NCBI GenBank assembly: GCA_017634975.1
Contig: JAGBMJ010000097.1
Location: 1 to 58,430 of the forward strand
DNA: 58,430 nucleotides
Source of the DNA: Lachnospiraceae bacterium
GTDB taxonomy: Bacteria; Bacillota; Clostridia; Lachnospirales; Lachnospiraceae
Reading direction: 5' to 3'
Of this stretch, positions 16,666-25,298 are shown piece after piece. A program made the position numbers and the translations under genes. The notes under the pieces were generated by a model. That model ran no database searches. It saw nothing but the letters and a program-made list of their open reading frames with translations, and had not been told where the DNA came from. Numbering within the stretch: the first letter of the stretch is position 1; each line of letters starts with the position of its first letter.

Positions 16666-16794
16666 ATAATGGTATGATGATAAATGGGATACAAAAAGAT
16701 ATATCGCTATTATTTGCGATATAATTGTCAAAATGATATAGTAATCGGAATTTTTATTTAGATTTCAACAAAGTGTATAGGAGATGGTTTTATA

Positions 16795-17232
16795 GTGAGT
16801 ATAGATAAAAGACAAGAAATACATAAATATTATAGTTTAATTCTTGATGTTACAAAAAAGGACTATAATCCGGCGATATTGAAAGAATATATAGATAGAA
16901 TGACTGGAGAGGAGGTTGAAAATTCTTATCATAAACTTGTTTTTAGTGGGATAATGAAATTTCCATTTCTGCTGATGGGGCCAATGGGGATAGCGGCTAC
17001 ACTTCCTATAACGGTAATAGAAATTGCGAATACTACTGAGACTATATTAAAATGTATTGGGAGCTATGATTATTCAGATAAAACAGTTACGGAGATTAAT
17101 GGTAATCAGTTCACATATGATAAGGATTTTCCAATTGATGAATACAGAGAGGAATTATATAGAATTGGAAATGATATAAAAGATGAGATATTTACTGTTT
17201 ATATTCAGGATGGAGAATTGGTGGTGTACTAA
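16795..17232 (+). CDS. Unknown 145-residue protein, first gene of a four-gene unit
   Basis: Starts at GTG 16795 after GGAGATGG. Residues ~50-75 are hydrophobic (MKFPFLLMGPMGIAATLPIT) but short and Pro/Gly-broken, so a buried hairpin or peripheral membrane contact is as likely as a true transmembrane segment. The rest is charged. No family is recognised. Only one base separates it from the next gene, which resembles PemK-like proteins, so it may be a partner or antidote of that protein; this is inference from layout. Confidence 0.55.
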   Translation: MSIDKRQEIHKYYSLILDVTKKDYNPAILKEYIDRMTGEEVENSYHKLVFSGIMKFPFLLMGPMGIAATLPITVIEIANTTETILKCIGSYDYSDKTVTEINGNQFTYDKDFPIDEYREELYRIGNDIKDEIFTVYIQDGELVVY

Positions 17233-17233
17233 A

Positions 17234-17626
17234 ATGGAATTAATAAAAAAAGGAACAATTGCATTGGCGAAGGGCCTTGTTTTTGAGAATGGAGAAGTGG
17301 ATAGAAAACCGTGCAGACCTGCAATGATTGCTATTTCAGCAGATTCTTTGACGGGAGATCTTTATTTATTGGCGCTTACATCTAATATACATAAATATGA
17401 AAAGTTTCAGGAATCGTATTATGCTTTGTTAGAAGAAGATTGGATAGATGCAGGACTGAAAGTACCGTCATTAATAAATCTAAATAAGGTATATAGGGTG
17501 AAATCTGTTGGGGAAGTGAAAGGCGGATTGCGACCAACTATTTATAAAGATGTTATAGCTAAATTGAAAAAATATAAGGAACGATACAAAGATGATGTTT
17601 ATGAACAGATTAAAGGAAAATTGTAA
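17234..17626 (+). CDS. PemK/MazF-like candidate protein
   Basis: 130 residues, starting MELIKKGTIALAKGLVFENG. The pattern of a basic N-terminal strand, RPAMIAI, YLLALTSN, then LKVPSLINLNKVYRVKSVGE resembles the small beta-barrel of PemK/MazF-type proteins (R-P-V/A and ...S.INL.../...I... strands), but the catalytic residues cannot be confirmed by eye. A translation start at 17234 is one base after the upstream stop. A toxin, or a protein with that fold, is plausible. Confidence 0.45.
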   Translation: MELIKKGTIALAKGLVFENGEVDRKPCRPAMIAISADSLTGDLYLLALTSNIHKYEKFQESYYALLEEDWIDAGLKVPSLINLNKVYRVKSVGEVKGGLRPTIYKDVIAKLKKYKERYKDDVYEQIKGKL

Positions 17627-17687
17627 TGAGTTTGCGTTGGGCTTGAAATAACTGGTTTGGATGGGATATTTTGGGAGGTGATTAGTT

Positions 17688-18806
17688 TTGGCACTTGTAT
17701 ATTGCGGTGAGTGTAAGGCAAAAATATCAGAAAAAGCTAAAGTCTGCCCTTTTTGTGGCTGCCCAAAAGATAAAAATAATCAGATATATGTATATGAAAA
17801 CAGATCTATTATTCGGCTGATAGAAGAAGGAGATAACCCTTATGGGGTTAGTAATTATGTGCCGATGAGCGAGGAACAACAGGCAACTATACTTTCATTA
17901 TTTGGAAAGGCTGAAAATTTACAGCGTATCGCTCCGGATGTTTACAATGTTTTGGAGGGGGTTATAGGCCATACAGAATTGGTGGCAGATATAACGCCGG
18001 AAATACAGAAAATGCTAAATTCTGGTGAATATCTGATTCAAGTCAAAAAAACAGGTGAATTACTTGCTCAGATTATTAAAAAGGATGGTAAGAAAATAGT
18101 AAAACACATAAACTTAAAGAATAAAATATTTAGGACTAACTTGGGCACAGCTCTTGCGGATTTACAAATGCAACTGAGTATGATGCAAGTAATGGAGAAA
18201 CTGAAGCAAATTGAGGTTGAATTACGTGATGTTTCAACAGGACTTCACGACGATCGTATTGCTGAGTTTGAAAGCTGTTGGATGCAATATCAGCAAGCGC
18301 AAGAGATTCAAGATGCTAGGCTACGTATGAATAAATTGTTACTAATATTGGGCCAAGTTACAACAGCAAAATGCAAGTTGATGAAAGAATTAAGTAAAGA
18401 AAAGAAATATTTTGATGAAAAGAAAAATAATAAACATGGAATATTTGATAATAAAGGTGGACAAACGGAACGGAGAAAAATGGATATTATTCGAAGTGAT
18501 TTGATGGCTATATGTCAGGCTACACGTATTGAGATAGGATGTTATTTAAGCTGCGGAGAGAAAGAAGCAGCTAAACTTAGTGCACAGCAATTATTGAGCT
18601 ATATTAAATCGGAACAATTGGATGATCGTGATGAGGTGCTATTCTTGAATTCATGCGATCATAATAATGATTTTTTGTTTCCGAATGTTTGTATAGAAAT
18701 CGAGAATAAACTCAATCAATTATCAAAAGTTAAGGATAACAGAATAAAAAGAAAAAAAAAGACAATCTATATAAACAGGGGTGATAAACATGGAGAGAGT
18801 ATGTAA
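17688..18806 (+). CDS. Zinc-ribbon protein of unknown function
   Basis: 372 residues beginning with a zinc ribbon (CGECKAKISEKAKVCPFCG). The start is TTG at 17688, supported by GGAGGTG at 17674-17680. The body is helical and charged (LEGVIGHTELVADITPEIQKML; LQMQLSMMQVMEKLKQIEVELRDVSTGLHDDRI) with no transmembrane segment. Its layout, a ribbon followed by a DUF-like body with a repeated 'QQLLSYIKSEQL' helical end, is seen in uncharacterised accessory proteins. It overlaps the small zinc-ribbon/membrane protein by 17 nt, so the two are translated together. Confidence 0.65.
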   Translation: MALVYCGECKAKISEKAKVCPFCGCPKDKNNQIYVYENRSIIRLIEEGDNPYGVSNYVPMSEEQQATILSLFGKAENLQRIAPDVYNVLEGVIGHTELVADITPEIQKMLNSGEYLIQVKKTGELLAQIIKKDGKKIVKHINLKNKIFRTNLGTALADLQMQLSMMQVMEKLKQIEVELRDVSTGLHDDRIAEFESCWMQYQQAQEIQDARLRMNKLLLILGQVTTAKCKLMKELSKEKKYFDEKKNNKHGIFDNKGGQTERRKMDIIRSDLMAICQATRIEIGCYLSCGEKEAAKLSAQQLLSYIKSEQLDDRDEVLFLNSCDHNNDFLFPNVCIEIENKLNQLSKVKDNRIKRKKKTIYINRGDKHGESM

Positions 18807-18972
18807 GAAATGTAAAAAACCATTATCAGCATATGACAAAAAGAATATATGTCAGAGCTGTCAGACGAAAAAAATAGACAAATTAAAAAAATCTTTTGGG
18901 GTATTTGGGATAGTTGGAGGAACGGTTGGAACAGCATATATTGTAGCAAAAAAACTGGGGATAAAAATTTAA
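18790..18972 (+). CDS. Small zinc-ribbon protein with a C-terminal membrane segment
   Basis: 60 residues: CKKCKKPLSAYDKKNICQSC is a four-Cys zinc ribbon, then a basic helix, then GVFGIVGGTVGTAYIVAKKLG, a Gly-rich single membrane span. ATG 18790 lies behind AGGGGTG. It overlaps the end of the preceding zinc-ribbon gene by 17 nt. The pair of zinc-ribbon proteins, one soluble and one membrane-anchored, may assemble at the membrane. Function unknown. Confidence 0.55.
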   Translation: MERVCKKCKKPLSAYDKKNICQSCQTKKIDKLKKSFGVFGIVGGTVGTAYIVAKKLGIKI

Positions 18973-19031
18973 ATGTTGACGGTGAGAGGAGTGCCAATTA
19001 CTGTGAACAGGATTATTTCAAGAAGAAGGGA

Positions 19032-19071
19032 GTGCCAGACACTGTAAACAATAGTTCAAAGTGACTGGCAC
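19032..19071. repeat. GTGCCAG-type inverted repeat
   Basis: GTGCCAGACACT (19032-19043) and AGTGACTGGCAC (19060-19071) pair with one mismatch. Related pieces lie at about 18991 (GTGCCAATTACTGTGAAC) and 19991 (GTGACTGTCACTGCGAAC). They mark the right edge of the AT-rich island. Confidence 0.6.
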
Positions 19072-19115
19072 CAAGTTCACGTAATTTTGGATAATGACTT
19101 AATGAGGTCTTAATT

Positions 19116-19760
19116 ATGTTGGATAATGGTATTCAGCACAAAATCAGTTTCAGAGGCGTGATCCTGTCGGTTCAGCCACGTTCGAATGTGTGGAGGTATC
19201 GCCTGGATAATCGTACCCACAACACGACCGGATACAACATTTTTCTAAAAGGCGATGCGGAAGGTGTAACGAAGGAATATGCCGTTGCAATATCCGAAAA
19301 GCAACAGCAGAAGTTTCATTTTCATATCGGAGATGAGATCAGCGGTACTGCGTGGACGAAGATGTATCCGAAGTTGGAATACGCGGACTATTACCGTGTG
19401 GGTGGTTTGAAGAAGATCTCTGAAGCACCAATGCCTGATGAAGACAAAGCATCTCCGTGGGTCGGAGAGGTGCCGGAGCTTTCGGTATATGATTGGCGAG
19501 GCTGCAGGATGCTTGCAGCCACCAGCTGGAAGAGCAAGTGTTTTACCTGCAAGTGGGCTTGTATGTCAAATGTGGCTATTGAGTACGACTGGGGCGTGTC
19601 ACAGAAGTTTCGCTATGAGAGCTTTTGCTATGGCCCGAAGAACTGCAAGCTGTACAAGATGGGGAAGCCCAGGGCGGTTCCCTATAAGAATTACGGATCG
19701 GTATATGATGAGGGATGGCTGGATGATATTTGCACGGAGAGGCGTGGAGAAGAAGAATGA
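19116..19760 (+). CDS. Unknown protein with Cys-rich C-terminal motif
   Basis: 214 residues. The N-terminal half has beta-rich sequence (GVILSVQPRSNVWRYRLDNR) suggesting an OB-like or nucleic-acid-binding fold. The C-terminal half holds KCFTCKWACMSNV and FCYGPKNCKLYKMGKPRAVPYK, five cysteines that could hold zinc or an iron-sulfur cluster. I recognise the motif as conserved-looking but cannot name the family. Its stop overlaps the next gene's start (ATGA at 19757-19760). Confidence 0.6.
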   Translation: MLDNGIQHKISFRGVILSVQPRSNVWRYRLDNRTHNTTGYNIFLKGDAEGVTKEYAVAISEKQQQKFHFHIGDEISGTAWTKMYPKLEYADYYRVGGLKKISEAPMPDEDKASPWVGEVPELSVYDWRGCRMLAATSWKSKCFTCKWACMSNVAIEYDWGVSQKFRYESFCYGPKNCKLYKMGKPRAVPYKNYGSVYDEGWLDDICTERRGEEE

Positions 19761-19993
19761 GCATTAGTACAAAGAATAAACGTAAACTTGTATATGGTGA
19801 AAAAACATATTATTGGCACGTATCGACGGATTATGACAGGGCGGAATTGCGTAAGAATTTCAATGTTCTTCATATTATTGCGGATGACAAGTCATTGGAA
19901 TATCATATACCATTGGAACATCTGGAGCCTGTTCCGGAAGCGGTTACACCATCATACGTGAAGGATATTGTGGAAAGGTCTATGAACAGGTGA
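19757..19993 (+). CDS. Small unknown protein coupled to the Cys-rich protein
   Basis: 78 residues beginning MSISTKNKRKLVYGEKTYYW. Its ATG overlaps the stop of the upstream gene, so it is co-translated with it. The sequence is mixed alpha/beta with no membrane segment, and no family is recognised. A GTGACTGTCACTGCGAAC piece related to the dispersed GTGCCAG element follows its stop. Confidence 0.55.
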   Translation: MSISTKNKRKLVYGEKTYYWHVSTDYDRAELRKNFNVLHIIADDKSLEYHIPLEHLEPVPEAVTPSYVKDIVERSMNR

Positions 19994-20050
19994 GTGACTG
20001 TCACTGCGAACAGAAGGGATGCATCAATGGGATATGAAGAGGAGAGCATG

Positions 20051-21085
20051 ATGAAAACTACAGGCAGAAATCATGAAGTGACTGATGAGCAGGAACTGCT
20101 TAATGAACATGGTGAGCTTAGGGAACCCGGATGGTCACGCAAGCTTGTGCAGAAGTATGACAGATCAATGATCAGGGCGCCTAAGTGGCGTATCAAAGAA
20201 TGGGATTATTACCTTGTACTGAACAGATCATTTGCAGCTGCTTTTACCGTTTCGGATGACGGTTATATTGGCTTGCAGTCGGTTTCACTGATAGAGTTCG
20301 GTGATTCGCCGTGGGAACATACTGAGACGGTTCTGAATGCATTTCCAATGGGAAGGATAGGACTGCCTGCCGATTCTTCTACAGGGCCAACAAAATATAT
20401 GGATAAAAGGCTAAAGATGAAGTTTGATGTCTTAAATGGAAAAAGACGGATAAGATGCCGCTTTAATGATTTCTGTGACGGAAAAACTTTTGAGTGTGAT
20501 ATTTTTTTGGCACAGCCGGATATGGATACTATGGTCATAGCCACTCCGTGGGATAAGCGTCACGCCTTCTATTACAATCAGAAGATAAACTGCATGCGTG
20601 CTTCGGGATATATAAAATATAACGGAAAAACTTATGAATTCGATCCGGGAGTAGATTTCGGAACTCTGGACTGGGGGCGCGGAGTATGGACTTATGACAA
20701 TACCTGGTATTGGGGCTCAGGAAATGGAGATATTAATGGAAATGCATTTGGCTTCAATATCGGTTACGGATTCGGTAATACGTCCGCAGCGACGGAAAAT
20801 GTGATCTTTTATAATGGCGTGGCTCATAAGATTGATGATATAGAGTTCCATATCCCAGAGGACAGTTATATGAAGCCCTGGCAGTTTACATCGTCGGATG
20901 GCAGATTTGAGATGGATTTTGTGCCGGTGATCGACAGGGCAGCCTGCCTGGATTATAAAGCTATTGTTTCGGATCAACACCAGGTATTTGGGAGAATGTC
21001 CGGTAAAGCTGTTCTGGATGACGGTAAAGTGATCAACATCAAAGATCTGATGTGTTTTGCTGAGAAAGTGCATAATAGATATTAG
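20051..21085 (+). CDS. DUF2804 domain-containing protein
   Basis: About 344 residues. ATG 20051 is chosen for its GAAGAGGAGA site; earlier in-frame starts lack one. Typical family features are the N-terminal LLNEHGELREPGWSRKLVQKYDR, then a long beta-rich body with DFGTLDWGRGVWTYDNTWYWGSG, the Trp-rich DUF2804 signature, and FGFNIGYGFGNTSAATEN. The family may be a lipocalin-like or beta-sandwich fold; its role is unknown. It is soluble with no signal peptide. Confidence 0.8.
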   Translation: MKTTGRNHEVTDEQELLNEHGELREPGWSRKLVQKYDRSMIRAPKWRIKEWDYYLVLNRSFAAAFTVSDDGYIGLQSVSLIEFGDSPWEHTETVLNAFPMGRIGLPADSSTGPTKYMDKRLKMKFDVLNGKRRIRCRFNDFCDGKTFECDIFLAQPDMDTMVIATPWDKRHAFYYNQKINCMRASGYIKYNGKTYEFDPGVDFGTLDWGRGVWTYDNTWYWGSGNGDINGNAFGFNIGYGFGNTSAATENVIFYNGVAHKIDDIEFHIPEDSYMKPWQFTSSDGRFEMDFVPVIDRAACLDYKAIVSDQHQVFGRMSGKAVLDDGKVINIKDLMCFAEKVHNRY

Positions 21086-21162
21086 CGGCATACTTGCACT
21101 TTGGGTGCTATCATTCCATGATAACGGAATGTGTAATACGGCAAGGTATGGAGGGTTTGCTT

Positions 21163-22200
21163 ATGAAACAGGTAATTCTCGGAAGAACGGGGATCACGGT
21201 CCCGCAGAACGGATTTGGTGCATTGCCGATCCAGCGGATCTCACAGGAGGATGCAGTGCACCTTCTCCGGAAGGCGTATGATGGCGGAATACGGTTTTTT
21301 GATACGGCAAGGGCCTACAGCGACAGTGAGACAAAGGTGGGAGCCGCTTTCGGCGACGGCTATGTTCGGCGCGAAGAGATTGTAATCGCGACCAAGACTG
21401 CGGCAAAGACGCCGGCGGATTTTTGGAAAGATCTGGAACGTTCCCTGAACGAACTGAAGACGGACTATATCGATATCTACCAGTTTCATATGATGGGAAG
21501 CTGCTGGAAGCCGGGCGAAGATAACGGAATGTACGATTGCATGCGCAAGGCGAAGGAGCAGGGCAAGATTCGGCACATCAGCGGAACGGCACACAAACTT
21601 GGTGTGGCAAAAGAGATCGTGGAATCGGGATTGTACGATACGCTGCAGTATCCGATCAGCTATCTTGTGGATGAAAAGGAGATCGAGCTGATCCGGATGT
21701 GCAACGCGCACAATGTGGGCCTGATCTGTATGAAGGGGCTGGCCGGAGGGCTGATCCGCAATTCCCGGGCAGCGATGGCTTTTATCGATCAGTTCGACGG
21801 GGCAGTTTCCATCTGGGGAATCCAGAGGGAGAGCGAACTGGACGAGTGGCTTTCCTATATGGAGCATACACCGGGAATGGATGCGGAGATGACCGCATTT
21901 ATCGAAGGGGAACGGGCGGAGCTGAAAGGGGAATTCTGCAGGGGATGTGGCTACTGCGCGCCCTGCACCGTCGGGATACAGATCAATCAGTGCAACCGCA
22001 TGAGTCTGCTGCTGCGACGCGCCCCCAGTCAGGGATGGCTGAGCGAATACTGGCAGGCGGAGATGGCAAAGATCGAAAACTGCGTGGAATGCGGGGCCTG
22101 CCTTCCGAAATGTCCGTATGGCCTGAACATTCCGGAACTGCTCAAGAAGAATCTGGAAGATTACAGAGAAGTGCTGGCCGGAAACCGGCAGGTGTCCTAG
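21163..22200 (+). CDS. Aldo/keto reductase with C-terminal ferredoxin-like domain
   Basis: 345 residues. The AKR barrel shows GRTGITVPQNGFGALPI, the catalytic Asp and Tyr in FFDTARAYSDSE, Lys in VIATKTAAK and His in YQFHMM. The C-terminal ~90 residues hold two 4Fe-4S-type cysteine groups, CRGCGYCAPC and CVECGACLPKCPYG. This combination is the anaerobe AKR family that couples NAD(P)H-type reduction to iron-sulfur electron flow; the natural substrate is unknown. ATG 21163 is preceded by a GGAGGG-like site. It precedes a GH43 enzyme, though no functional link is certain. Confidence 0.88.
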   Translation: MKQVILGRTGITVPQNGFGALPIQRISQEDAVHLLRKAYDGGIRFFDTARAYSDSETKVGAAFGDGYVRREEIVIATKTAAKTPADFWKDLERSLNELKTDYIDIYQFHMMGSCWKPGEDNGMYDCMRKAKEQGKIRHISGTAHKLGVAKEIVESGLYDTLQYPISYLVDEKEIELIRMCNAHNVGLICMKGLAGGLIRNSRAAMAFIDQFDGAVSIWGIQRESELDEWLSYMEHTPGMDAEMTAFIEGERAELKGEFCRGCGYCAPCTVGIQINQCNRMSLLLRRAPSQGWLSEYWQAEMAKIENCVECGACLPKCPYGLNIPELLKKNLEDYREVLAGNRQVS

Positions 22201-22238
22201 GAAAAAACATCGGATTGCGATCGGTTTTCGGAAGGGTC

Positions 22239-22265
22239 AGATGCGGCTTGAAAAAGGCCGCATCT
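22239..22265 (+). terminator. Hairpin after the aldo/keto reductase gene
   Basis: AGATGCGGC (22239-22247) pairs with GCCGCATCT (22257-22265), 9 nt loop; no long T-run, so termination may be partial and GH43 may still be read through. Confidence 0.5.
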
Positions 22266-22317
22266 TATGTTAATTTCAAAACAGGAACAGAATAACCGGG
22301 AAACGGGGGATAAAAAG

Positions 22318-23754
22318 ATGAAGAATTATATCAAAGGCGCCAATCCGTATATGCCGCTGTGGGAACATGTGCCCGACGGCGAGCCGAGAGTATTTGAACA
22401 TGAGGGGAAGAAACGCGTGTATGTTTACGGTTCCCATGATATTGAGAGGGACCAGTACTGCGGAAGAAACTATGTTGTGTGGTCTGCGCCGGTGGAAGAC
22501 CTGACTGACTGGACATGTCATGGTGTGGCTTATGAGACACATTATGATTCGATCCTGTATGCACCGGATGTCGTGAAGCGGAACGGCATGTATTATATGT
22601 ATGCGGCGGAGCGCAAGGGGAGCCTGGTCGTGGTGGCAAGCTCCAGGACACCGTGGGGACCGTTTGAAAATCCGGTGGAGACAAAGCTTGGCTTTGACCC
22701 GGGCATACTGGTGGACGATGACAACCGTGTGTATGCATACTGGGGAGGCTGTGCGGCACCCTGCTACATCGCAGAGATGGAAGACGATATGGCAACGATC
22801 AAGGAAGAGACGCTGGTGTCCAATCCGATGGGACATTCCACCTGTCCGTGGGATCCGGTGGATGATGGACACATCTCTCTGATCGATGCGTTCTTTGAAG
22901 CATCCAGCCCGAGAAAAGTGATGGGCAAATATGTCTACATCTTTTCCAGACGTTATGAAAAGCCGATACCGGAGCTTGGGGTTTATACCGCTAACAACGG
23001 ATTCCTGTCCTATCGTTTCAGCGATACCCCGTTTGGCCCGTTTATCGAGGGCGGGGATTTTTCCTTTAACGGCGGCGAGATTTTAAAGGATGCGGACGGA
23101 CGCGGCACGATGACCTACCAGTGGGGAAACAACCATGGCTCCATCATGGAAGTGAATGGCAAATGGTATGTATTTTATCACCGCCAGACCGGTGTGAACG
23201 AGTATTCCAGACAGGCGATGATCGAACCGGTCGATGTGGCTATGGGCACCGATGGGCGGCTGTTTATCGGAGATATCAGGTATCTGGATGGAGAGCCGGT
23301 CTCTGCAAAGCCGGTGGAGATGACTTCACAGGGAGCGCAGATCAACGGACTGGATGCCTACTGCTGGATCTCAGCCGGATATGCCTGCCATATCTACGGC
23401 AGCAAAAAACGGGCTTATATACGGCCGGGCTATGAACAGACCGATGAGATCTCCACGCCGGTGGTCGGCATTACCGACGGTACGACCGTGGGCTTTCGTT
23501 ATCTGCAGTTCGGCAACAATGCACCCAAAGGGGTGAGTGTTGTTTTGGAAGAGGCGAAGAAGGTGCGTGTCAGAGTACGGCTGGATTCCTATCATGGCCG
23601 TGTGGTGGCGACGCTGGATTTTGACGGCAGCAAAACGGAGCTGACGGCACCGCTGCTCACGGGGATCGTGGGACGGCATGCCGTGTATTTTGAGTTCTGC
23701 TCGGAAGATGCGGAGGCAGACTTCAGCTTTGACCGTTTCAGCTTTGAGCAATAA
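22318..23754 (+). CDS. Glycoside hydrolase family 43-type protein with C-terminal beta-sandwich domain
   Basis: 479 residues. The five-bladed propeller shows RVYVYGSHDIERDQYCGRNY, VVWSAPVEDLTDW, YAPDVVKRNGMYYMYAA and DPGILVDDDNRVYAYWGG, with a proposed catalytic Asp and Glu (IDAFFEASSPRKVMGKYVYIFSRR). Residues ~345-479 form a beta-rich domain of the CBM6 type. No signal peptide is present, so it acts on imported oligosaccharides such as arabino- or xylo-oligosaccharides; the exact linkage is not known. No transporter or regulator is adjacent. The start follows a GGGGG run at 22303-22310. Confidence 0.88.
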   Translation: MKNYIKGANPYMPLWEHVPDGEPRVFEHEGKKRVYVYGSHDIERDQYCGRNYVVWSAPVEDLTDWTCHGVAYETHYDSILYAPDVVKRNGMYYMYAAERKGSLVVVASSRTPWGPFENPVETKLGFDPGILVDDDNRVYAYWGGCAAPCYIAEMEDDMATIKEETLVSNPMGHSTCPWDPVDDGHISLIDAFFEASSPRKVMGKYVYIFSRRYEKPIPELGVYTANNGFLSYRFSDTPFGPFIEGGDFSFNGGEILKDADGRGTMTYQWGNNHGSIMEVNGKWYVFYHRQTGVNEYSRQAMIEPVDVAMGTDGRLFIGDIRYLDGEPVSAKPVEMTSQGAQINGLDAYCWISAGYACHIYGSKKRAYIRPGYEQTDEISTPVVGITDGTTVGFRYLQFGNNAPKGVSVVLEEAKKVRVRVRLDSYHGRVVATLDFDGSKTELTAPLLTGIVGRHAVYFEFCSEDAEADFSFDRFSFEQ

Positions 23755-23844
23755 AACAAGAAGTGATATGGGGAAAAACAGATTTTAAGTAGAGGAGCCC
23801 GGTGTTTGACGGCATAATTACTTCAAAAACAGGAGGAAGACATC

Positions 23845-25023
23845 ATGTTCGGTTTTAACTATTATACCCCTACCAAAGTGGTATTCGGCAAGGACACCGA
23901 GAATCAGGTGGCGGATCTGGTAAAGGAATTCGGCGGCACAAAGGTGCTGGTACACTACGGCGGCGGCAGCGTGGTACGCTCCGGGCTGCTGGCACGTGTA
24001 ACGGATAAGCTGGAAGAAGCAGGGATCCCATATGTGACGCTGGGTGGTGCAGTGCCCAATCCGCACCTGGGACTGGTATACGAAGGGATCGAACTCTGCA
24101 AAAAGGAAAAGGTGGATTTTCTCCTCGGTGTAGGCGGCGGCAGCGCGATCGATTCGGCAAAGGCAATCGGCTACGGTGTGGCCAATGAAGGAGATGTGTG
24201 GGATTTCTATGATTACAAGCGCAAGGCGACCGGATGTCTGCCGCTGGGTGTGATCCTGACGATTGCGGCAACCGGCAGCGAGATGAGTGATTCTTCCGTG
24301 ATCACGAAGGAAGAGGGACTTGTGAAACGCGGCTACAGCAGCAACTACGCGCGGCCGAAATTTGCGATCATGAACCCGGAACTGACGATGACGCTGCCGG
24401 ATTACCAGACCGCCTGCGGCTGTACGGATATCATGATGCATACGATGGAGCGTTATTTTACAAACGGCGGCAATATGGAGATCACCGATGCGCTCGCGGA
24501 AGGCCTGCTGCGGACCGTGAAAAAGAATGCATTGATCCTGAACGAGGATCCGAAGAACTATGATGCACGTGCGGAGGTGATGTGGGCCGGCAGTCTGGCG
24601 CACAATGGCCTGACCGGCTGTGGTAATGACGGCGGTGACTGGATGACACATAAGCTGGAGCATGAGCTTGGCGGACTGTACGATGTGGCACACGGTGCCG
24701 GACTGGCCGCTATCTGGGGCAGCTGGGCACGCTATGTCTACAAGGATTGTCTCCCGCGCTTTAGGAAGTTTGCCATCAATGTGATGGACGTGGAGGAGGT
24801 CGGCAGTGATGAAGAGATCGCGCTGTGCGGCATTGAGGCGATGGAAGAATTTTACCGTACCATACATATGCCGACAAACCTGCGGGAGCTGGGAGTGAAC
24901 CCGACGGAAGAAGAGCTGGCGCTGATGGCGAAGAAATGCGCGATCGGTGTGGGCGGCGAGATGGGTTCTGCCAAGGTGCTGAATGAAGAAGCGATGCTAG
25001 CAATCTACAAGGCGAGTATGTAA
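23845..25023 (+). CDS. Iron-containing alcohol dehydrogenase (butanol dehydrogenase type)
   Basis: 392 residues. The family's nucleotide-binding block GVGGGSAIDSAKAIGYG is intact (GGGSxxDxAK). The metal ligands are supplied by Asp in the AACGCTDIMMHTMERYF region and His in MTHKLEHELGG and YDVAHGAGLAAIW. Such enzymes reduce aldehydes (butyraldehyde, acetaldehyde) with NAD(P)H in fermenting Firmicutes. A strong AGGAGG site precedes ATG 23845, and a perfect terminator follows, so it is likely monocistronic. Confidence 0.93.
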   Translation: MFGFNYYTPTKVVFGKDTENQVADLVKEFGGTKVLVHYGGGSVVRSGLLARVTDKLEEAGIPYVTLGGAVPNPHLGLVYEGIELCKKEKVDFLLGVGGGSAIDSAKAIGYGVANEGDVWDFYDYKRKATGCLPLGVILTIAATGSEMSDSSVITKEEGLVKRGYSSNYARPKFAIMNPELTMTLPDYQTACGCTDIMMHTMERYFTNGGNMEITDALAEGLLRTVKKNALILNEDPKNYDARAEVMWAGSLAHNGLTGCGNDGGDWMTHKLEHELGGLYDVAHGAGLAAIWGSWARYVYKDCLPRFRKFAINVMDVEEVGSDEEIALCGIEAMEEFYRTIHMPTNLRELGVNPTEEELALMAKKCAIGVGGEMGSAKVLNEEAMLAIYKASM

Positions 25024-25066
25024 TAGGATGAATTGGTTTATAATACATAATTTGTAAGGAAGGATG

Positions 25067-25095
25067 CCGGGGAGAGTTCTCCCCGGTATTATTAT
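25067..25095 (+). terminator. Terminator after the Fe-ADH gene
   Basis: CCGGGGAGA (25067-25075) pairs with TCTCCCCGG (25078-25086), followed by TATTATTAT. The 25096-25298 region has no gene. Confidence 0.8.
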
Positions 25096-25298
25096 ACGTA
25101 ATAACGGAAATCATTTCCTGTATTGCGTATAGGCCCTTTGCAGGCTGTCCCGTAAGAGGAGCAAAAATGTCAACCGGAAGGAATTGACAACGGGCAAGGG
25201 GAAAAGGTATTATTATTGTTTGTCACGGACAAAACAAAGGGCACCGCGACAATAGCGGATCATAGATTTTTGAAGCGACATTAAAGGGAGAGAAAAAG

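Noticed and set aside
18973-19115. A small ORF beginning MLTVRGVPITVN
   Set aside because: It covers GTGCCAG-type repeats, has no clear ribosome site and is not protein-like.
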